25,000 bases of DNA from Neocallimastix lanati (nom. inval.) (taxonomy: Eukaryota; Neocallimastigomycota; Neocallimastigomycetes; Neocallimastigales; Neocallimastigaceae): NCBI GenBank assembly GCA_016946835.1, contig JACVTC010000005.1, forward strand, positions 1,852,501 to 1,877,500. Reading direction: 5' to 3'. Positions within the stretch are counted from its first letter, which is position 1, and every line of letters begins with the position of its first letter. The notes under the pieces are model-generated. The model worked only from the letters and a program-made list of their open reading frames with translations. It was not told where the DNA came from and made no database searches. The position numbers were made by a program, and so were the translations under genes. This document shows, in pieces, positions 18,424-25,000 of the stretch.

Positions 18424-20313
18424 TTAGAATTTTACTAATATAGATTTTCTGAATTTATTCATTAGGTTTGTATTTAAATACTTTGTAAAACCGTCAGCTA
18501 AATTATCCATGGACTTAACATACTTTAATTTGATTCTATTTTCCTTAACTAATTCTTTCTATATCTTAAACCATATCTTGGCTTTCCTTTCAAGTATCTA
18601 AATATCTTTATTACATTTAACCAATCTTCATAAGTAGGATTTTTTGGCTTACGTGATGCTTTACGGCAAGCATAATGTCGGGTCTGGTACAGAGTGCAAG
18701 GTATAAAAGTGTTCCTATAGTTTGTTGATATCTTGTGATATTAAATTTTTTCTTTCTCAACTTTTCATTTTTCTCTGGTATCATGTTTGAAGATATCTTA
18801 TATTTATTTATATCATATTTATCAAGCATATTTTCAACATACCTCTTTTGATATAATAAATAACCATCCCTCTCTTTTACAAATTTGATACCTATAATAG
18901 TATTTGCATTTCTGATATCTGTGATGTTGAAATGCTTCTTTAATAAATTTTTAATATTATTTATTTCATATTCATTAAATTGTCTATTGATAATAGGCTT
19001 CTCTTAAATTCTGGTATATACAATACATTCTTTAATCTCGTTATTATTAATGTATCCTATATACGTACCAATGTATGTAGCAGCAACTATATCACAATCA
19101 GCTAATTGAATTATTTTATTACATTTTCTTTTATCAATTAATGTATCAGAATTATTAGTCATATGATATGTAGCACTAGAATCTATCGTCCAACTAACTA
19201 TACTTTTTGGAATATTCTTTTGTTCTGTTAATTTCGATAGATAGTAGCTACTCTTGATATTCGCTAGAAGAGTTACTTTGTTTACACTGGTGCTCCTTTT
19301 TTTTTTTTTTTTTATTTTCTTTAGTAGTATTTTGGCCTCGGTGTCATAGCATTTAATGATTCTCCTTCGTCATCAGTATCATAGTCCCTCAGATCATTTA
19401 TGAAATCTTCAAATTCACAGTAGGTTTCTGGCATTTTGTTGGTAGGATTATTGGCGTGTGCTCTATTATTACCTTTATTATTCTTATTCTTCCTATTGTG
19501 CCATCAATTCTTTGCCATATGGCCTATCTTCCCACATATAAAACATTTCCTGTTTTCTTTATTGTTATTATTTTTGTTATTGTATCTGTTACTTTCTTTA
19601 CTATTAAATTGGGTTCTGTTACTTACTTTGGTTGTATTTAAAATAACTGCTTTGTTTCTTTGCTTATTTTTTGATTCTTCCTTTAAATATTTTATGTATG
19701 GAATTGTAGTTTTTAAGAGGTTGCAACTTTCAGTGTATTTTTTCTTGGTTGAAATAATATTTGTTTCTATGACAGTTTCATAAGGTAACGCGGAATACAA
19801 GATATTGTATTTCTTTTCCTCAGATAGTACTTCACCAAGTATATATAGTTCTCCAAAAATTCTATCTAATTCGTCAATGAATATTGATATATCTGAATCC
19901 TTTTGATATATCAAAGTTTCCAGTTGATTGTTTAATTCATTCTTTTTTTCTTCATTAGATTTATTATTCCCTTCCATTATGATTTTCCAGATATCATAAG
20001 CGGTATTTCTTCTAAAATCTATTTTAGCTTTCATTTCTTCTGAAATGCTATTACTTATCAAAAACTTCGCGGTAGCATCTTTTTTAATCATTTCCTTGGT
20101 AACCTGTTCTTCATAATATAAGATATGAGTATTTCTTACTTCATTTCTTTTGTTTTCTGGAATTTCGTTCTCTGGTATTGTTTTTAGTAATCTTTCGTCG
20201 ATGTATTCTTCGACACCATTTATTTTCAAGACCATTTCCATGTCAGGTAACTAAATGTTATAATTGTCTTTCATCAACATTACTTTTGTTGACGTTACAT
20301 TTGTTATGCTCAT
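18424..20313 (-). pseudogene. Broken copia gag-pol remnant
   Basis: Degenerate polyprotein frame starting at ATG 20313-20311. Gag: a TAG stop lies 20 codons in (20253-20251), then an open stretch (20250-19504) reaches a CX2CX4H zinc knuckle (CFICGKIGH) that ends in TGA (19503-19501) exactly where the last Cys should be. Downstream, in another frame beyond a poly-A run (19296-19312), comes an aspartic-protease core with TIDSSATYHMT (about 19190-19158), where DSS replaces the usual DSG. After a frameshift near 19020 a deletion junction near 18970-18985 jumps straight to the C-terminal part of reverse transcriptase and its connection region (18617-18985, with LLYLALCTRPDIMLAV). Another frameshift and a second deletion near 18555-18570 lead to the RNase H end (DNLADGFTKYL) and the stop at 18426-18424. 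Integrase and the reverse-transcriptase active site are absent, so it can move only with enzymes supplied in trans. Confidence 0.88.
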
Positions 20314-20403
20314 TTTAGATTGAGTTTTGTTATTATTTTTATATAAAAAAAATATTTTATTTATAATGTTTACAACACTACAAATATTTTCACATATAAG
20401 TCT

Positions 20404-20418
20404 ATGAGACTCTTAATC
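20404..20418 (-). promoter_or_regulatory. Primer-binding site complementary to tRNA-Lys(CUU) anticodon arm
   Basis: The plus strand at 20404-20419 reads ATGAGACTCTTAATCT. From memory this equals the anticodon stem-loop of animal-type tRNA-Lys(CUU): stem TGAGA, loop CTCTTAA, then TCT of the 3' stem. The element RNA is therefore complementary to this internal tRNA region, directly next to the 5' LTR. Priming from an internal tRNA region by a cut tRNA half is known for Drosophila copia and yeast Ty5, which use initiator tRNA-Met. Confidence 0.75.
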
Positions 20419-20659
20419 TTTTAAATTTATTTTGTTTTAATTAATCACTTTTTATTTATTTTATTAAGTTCTTATTTTTTAATTATAAAAAATATTATTA
20501 TTTTTATATTAATACATTTACATAATACAATCATATTTTTGTACTAACTCATTATTATAATATATATAAGCCTCAAATATTTAGTTAACATATACAATAT
20601 TTATTTTAAATATATTTTAACTTAATAATTAATAAAATATAATAAACTTTATTTTTAAC
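20419..20659 (-). repeat. 5' LTR of the copia element
   Basis: 241 bp matching the 3' LTR, with a 16-bp insertion (or a deletion in the partner) near 20592-20607. The inner edge is directly followed, in element sense, by the primer-binding site. A TATA-like stretch (TATATATTATA in sense) near 20566 could serve as promoter; this is only a suggestion in such A/T-rich sequence. Confidence 0.88.
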
Positions 20660-20664
20660 AATAA

Positions 20665-21138
20665 TAAATAATTAATTATTTTTAACAAAAGTGAATTTAT
20701 ATTTTACATATTTTAATTGATAAAATTATATAATTATATATTAGTATATGTAAACTTTAATGTATTGATTTATTACCAAAAAAAAAAAAATTTGAAATGA
20801 AAAAGTAAAATATTTTAAAAAATATTTTTTTTTATTTGATTTGTTTCTTATATGTAGAATTAATAAAAATAAAATTATATAAAATATATATATGTATATT
20901 TATATATATAATACTATAAAAATGCAATAAAAATTTTTTTACATTAATAATTAAATAACATGAAATAAATATTACAAAATTTCATTAACCATAATTACAT
21001 ATAGTTAATGAAATATTATATATATAAAAATAACAGAAATCTTTATCTAATTAATTAACTTTAAAAACTTTAAATTTCTCAGAGTTTTATTTTAAACAAT
21101 AAATAATTGTTTAGGTATATCTATTATGGTTTGATTCA

Positions 21139-21172
<34 letters not shown>

Positions 21173-24100
21173 TATAAATATGTATATTTTAAATTCATAA
21201 TTTGTAATTTGTTCACTACATTTTATTAAGATAATAAAAATAAATAAAAAAGAAATTATGTAAAATTAATAATTGAAACTATTTATATAATAAATGTTAT
21301 GTATATTAACTAGATTAATAACTAATTATATATACTTAGTTAATTTTCGATATATATATGTATATAATATCATATTATATATTTATTTATTTATATAACG
21401 TTTAATGGAAAAATTGTAAACAATGTTTTTTTATTAAATAATTAAAATAATCATTTTATCATTAATGACATAGATATTTGGATTTTTTATATGTTTGATT
21501 TTTTTTAGAAAATAAAAATGCTCAATTAATATTAATTTTAGAAATAAAAAATTTTATATTGTATAAAATTTTTTATTTCAAAAAATTAATATTATTAGTT
21601 AAAAAAAATATTTTTATACATTTATTTGATTATTTATAAAGAATAAAACATTTATTTTATTAATTTTTTTTTCTCACATTATGAACATTATTTATTACTA
21701 AATATAACAATGAGAAAATGTTAATTATAAATTATACTATTAATATTAATCTTTAAATTATTAATAGATTATTTATTTATCATATATATTTTTTTAATTG
21801 AAGGATGATACATAAATTGATATGATTAATAAGATATATATAATTATTAAATACATAATAAACTTCATTACTAAATATAGTTCGTTGAAAAAATATTTAT
21901 TAAACAAAGTTGTATATAATTAAATCATAATAAAACAATTTATAAAAAGAATATAATTTAAAATAATGATTTAAAATAATATTATTTAAAATAATTATTT
22001 ATAACAATATAAAATAATAAAGTTTAAAATAATGATTTAAAATAATATGATTTATAATAATGATTTTAAATTACTATCATTTTTTAATAATAATAAAAAT
22101 AATAATAATGATAAATAAATTTAAATTAAATTAATAATTTAAATAATTAGTTGTGATTATTATAAATTTTTATTTGTTTCATAATTAAATGTTTTTTATT
22201 ATTATTATTATTTTTATTTTTTTTTTTTACTTAAATCATAAAATATTTATATAGAGAGAATTTTAAATAACCGTAAATATATATTACAATAAAAAAAATA
22301 TAAAATAAAAAAACATAACGCTAATTAATAATATTTTTTTTTTACTGGTTTCTTTTTTTCCTATATGTATTTGTATTTTATTTTTTATTTTTTTTTTTTT
22401 ATACTATATTATATAAATTTTTTATTTTATTTTATTTTTTTTATATATACATTTTTTTTTTAAATTTTTTTTCTTTTTGTTTAATCATCTAGATAATTTA
22501 TATATAAATACATCTTCGAATAAAATAATAAAAAAAAAAGGTTAAAGGTATAATATATATAATTTTACATAACTTTTTTAATTTCAAAAAAAAAAAAAAA
22601 TTATATTATATTATATTAAATACAATATATAACGAACTTAATATTGGAAATGGATAAAAATATTAAAATAATATATTACAAAAAGTACTCAACATTAAAA
22701 ATTATTATACAAATATAAAAAAAATAATAATATACAGGATTATAAGAAGATATTAAATATAATAATAATAATTAATAATAAATGATAGAAATATAATACT
22801 AAAGGATAAAACTAAAAATTATATAATTTATATTATAATTATTTTAAATTGTGATAATCGAAACTTTGTTACATTTATTAAAGAATTATCATTCAATATA
22901 TAAATATATATTTAATTGTTTTTTTACAATATAGAAAAAGTATTTCTTAGAATCATTCGATTTTTATTATATTAAAAATATATACGTACTAATTTAATAA
23001 AAAGATAAAAAAAATAAAGCATAATCAAAAAGCTATTCAAATAGTAATTTTAGAAACAAAGAAGAGGATATTTTAAAACAAATAATATATATAGAATAAA
23101 TATACATGCATTTAATCAAATGATGGCTTTATCATCATTTAAATAAATAGTATCTTCAATTATAATTTAATAGAAGTGAATATATATCTAATATATATTG
23201 TATATATATTTTAATATATCATTATTTTAATAAATCATTTACTTTTACTAAAAATAATGATAATTATTATCATTTTTTAATAAAATATACATATATACAT
23301 AAACATAAATAAAAAAAGGTATAAATATAATATTTTATAAATTTCTTTAGTTTTGTAATTATTTCTAATATTTAATATATAGTGTAATATCACTCATTCA
23401 TAATTATAAATAATGTAGAGAGAAATTTTAAAATAAAAAATAAAATGAAATAAAAAAAAAAGAAAAAAAGAAAGATTATAATAATTTTTAGAAGTGATAT
23501 TAATAAATAAAATAATACAAAAATATATTACCTTTTATATAATTAAAAAATATCAAAAATCAAAATGAATAAATATAATAACCATATATTAAATTAAAAT
23601 TTTAATGAAATTTAATATAATATTATATAATTTAATAAATACTTATATATTAAAAAAAATTGTAAAATCTCAAATAATTTTTTTTTTTCTTTTAAAAAAA
23701 ATTATATTTATAGCTATAAATTATTATAAAAGACAGAATTTTTTTAAAAAAAAATATATATATATAATATATATATAAAAGTAATATATCAAAATTATAA
23801 TGTAGTAGTAATTAAGTAGAAATTAAAAACAATAAAAATTACGGAAAAAAAAGTGATTTTAAAGTGGAAAAAAAAAAAAATAATAATAATAATTAATTGT
23901 TAATAGTATCATCCATATAATATCATTAAGTATAAATACATATATAATATAATATATTTTGAAATATTATTTTATTAAAATATAAAAAAAAAATTAAACA
24001 AATTCCTTTTTAAGTAATAATCATTAATAAAAAAAATTTGATTGTAATAATGATAATTAGTATATATAAAGTAAATTATCATACATTTTTAGAAATAAAA

Positions 24101-24232
24101 ATTACAAAAAAAAAAAAAAAAAAGGAGTTTTTCTTTATAAAGTAAAAAAGAAGATATTGCTATTACATTATTATAGACAACATAATTTAAGTTTATAAGA
24201 GAACTTTTTTTTTATAATATTTTAAAAGAATT

Positions 24233-24268
<36 letters not shown>

Positions 24269-25000
24269 GTAATAATAAACATTAAAATATCATTATTTAA
24301 AGTTATGATAACCTTATATATAGTTATAATTGTATATAAATAATTTAATGTTTTAAAATTCAAAATTTAATTGTTAAAACTATTATTATTTTAAATTATA
24401 ATTTATTGAACAAATAAAAAAATAATTATTAGTACATTAAATATAAAAAATCAATTCTTTTCTAAATTTTCAAATAAAGCTTAACTTTTATGCTTTTTAT
24501 AAAAATCATCATTAATATAATACTATTTTTTATTATCATTATTCTAAATTTAAAGATTACAAATAAAAGTACATTAAATATTACAAAATTAAATATTTTG
24601 AAACTTAACACAATTAAATATAATATTATTAAAAAATAGAATATTATATATATTCTCTATCAAAATTAAAATGTTAATTAATAATATATCATATTAATTT
24701 TTTTTTATTTTTATTATTATTTTTTTTACTTATTTTTGAAATTTACAATTCATAAAATATTTTATACTTAATAATTTTATTTTTTTTTTTTTAAATATAG
24801 TTTCTAGGATAATACGAAATTAATTTAATTTTTTAGAGTATATAGATTTAGTTTATATAAACTTTATTAATTAATATCAATAATAAATATAATTATTATT
24901 TACCCCTAATTATAAGTCATATAATTCTATATAATAAAGAAATTACCCAATACAAAAATTTTTGTTAATAATCATAATTCATAATAATAATAATAATAAT
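20665..25000. other. 4.3-kb gene-free A/T-rich tract
   Basis: Neither strand shows a credible exon, tRNA or repeat-family member. It contains homopolymers, (TA)n blocks, degenerate TTTAAAATAATGA units around 21955-22070, a long hairpin at 21527-21594 and an (AAT)n run at 24236-24267. The window ends in another AAT run. Confidence 0.65.
21527..21594. repeat. Long near-perfect hairpin
   Basis: Arms 21541-21558 and 21562-21579 are perfect 18-bp inverted repeats around the 3-nt loop TTG. Beyond one A:A mismatch and one unpaired A, a further 13 bp pair (21527-21539 with 21582-21594). The inner arm includes a terminal G:C pair. It could be a foldback or miniature element remnant, or a hairpin that arose by chance in A/T-rich DNA. 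Confidence 0.7.

Larger units (their letters stand above)
18165..20664 (-). mobile_element. Ty1/copia LTR retrotransposon, internally deleted, minus orientation
   Basis: A 2490-bp element (18170-20659) bounded by two LTRs of 227 and 241 bp, with a candidate 5-bp target duplication AATAA at 18165-18169 and 20660-20664. In element sense (minus strand) the order is: 5' LTR, primer-binding site, leader, broken gag with a zinc knuckle, aspartic-protease fragment, C-terminal reverse-transcriptase fragment, RNase H fragments, polypurine tract, 3' LTR. Integrase and the catalytic half of reverse transcriptase are missing. Protease before reverse transcriptase, plus the protein motifs, place it in the copia group. 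Its G+C content is visibly higher than the surroundings, consistent with a relatively recent arrival. The 5-mer duplication is weak on its own in A/T-rich DNA but coincides exactly with the limits set by LTR alignment. Confidence 0.9.

Noticed and set aside
19436-19783. Plus-strand hydrophobic frames over the retrotransposon
   Set aside because: Antisense of gag; the minus-strand frame carries the zinc knuckle.
20399-20411. AGTCT-ATG-AGACT hairpin beside the 5' LTR as a regulatory stem
   Set aside because: Most of it is explained by the tRNA-Lys anticodon-arm match of the primer-binding site.
20979-21014. 11-bp inverted repeat with a 14-nt loop
   Set aside because: Short, A/T-rich, no family features; expected by chance in this composition.
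23118-23140. 8-bp inverted repeat with a 7-nt loop
   Set aside because: Too short to separate from chance; no T-run or gene end nearby.

Overview
The window comes from an extremely A+T-rich, intron-dense eukaryotic nuclear genome. The best fit is an anaerobic gut fungus (Neocallimastigomycota) or another early-diverging, flagellated fungus. This is inferred from the base composition, the (AAT)n/(ATT)n and homopolymer runs in introns and spacers, asparagine-rich coding tracts, many short GT..AG introns, a small secreted leucine-rich-repeat (LRR) membrane protein of the gut-fungal kind, and a cytosolic carboxypeptidase and a SCAI homologue typical of lineages with cilia or ancestral eukaryotic gene sets. 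An amoebozoan such as a dictyostelid was considered; 45 introns in three genes argue against it. No database search was possible.

All genes lie on the minus strand. From right to left: 20665-25000 is gene-free. 18165-20664 is a Ty1/copia-type LTR retrotransposon whose gag-pol is broken and internally deleted. 15854-17256 is a seven-exon LRR membrane protein. 13760-15853 is a spacer with a 44-copy (TTTA) satellite. 9866-13759 is a 14-exon SCAI homologue of 651 aa. 8157-9865 is a spacer with a diverged direct repeat. 925-8156 is a 27-exon M14 carboxypeptidase of the cytosolic (CCP/AGBL) class with a long asparagine- and lysine-rich C-terminal tail, 1131 aa in my model. 1-924 is 3' flank.

The exon models were assembled by hand from splice sites, reading-frame phase and family similarity. 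All three close in frame (3396, 1956 and 747 nt). The genes are not an operon and no shared pathway is evident. The carboxypeptidase would act on polyglutamylated tubulin, SCAI in transcription or DNA-break repair, and the LRR protein at the cell surface or in the secretory system.

The most distinctive observation is in the retrotransposon: its primer-binding site is complementary to the anticodon arm of tRNA-Lys(CUU), not to a tRNA 3' end. A nearly intact LTR pair, an adjacent polypurine tract and a candidate 5-bp target duplication delimit the element. The strong AAG bias of splice acceptors and the one-repeat-per-exon layout of the LRR gene are also worth a look.
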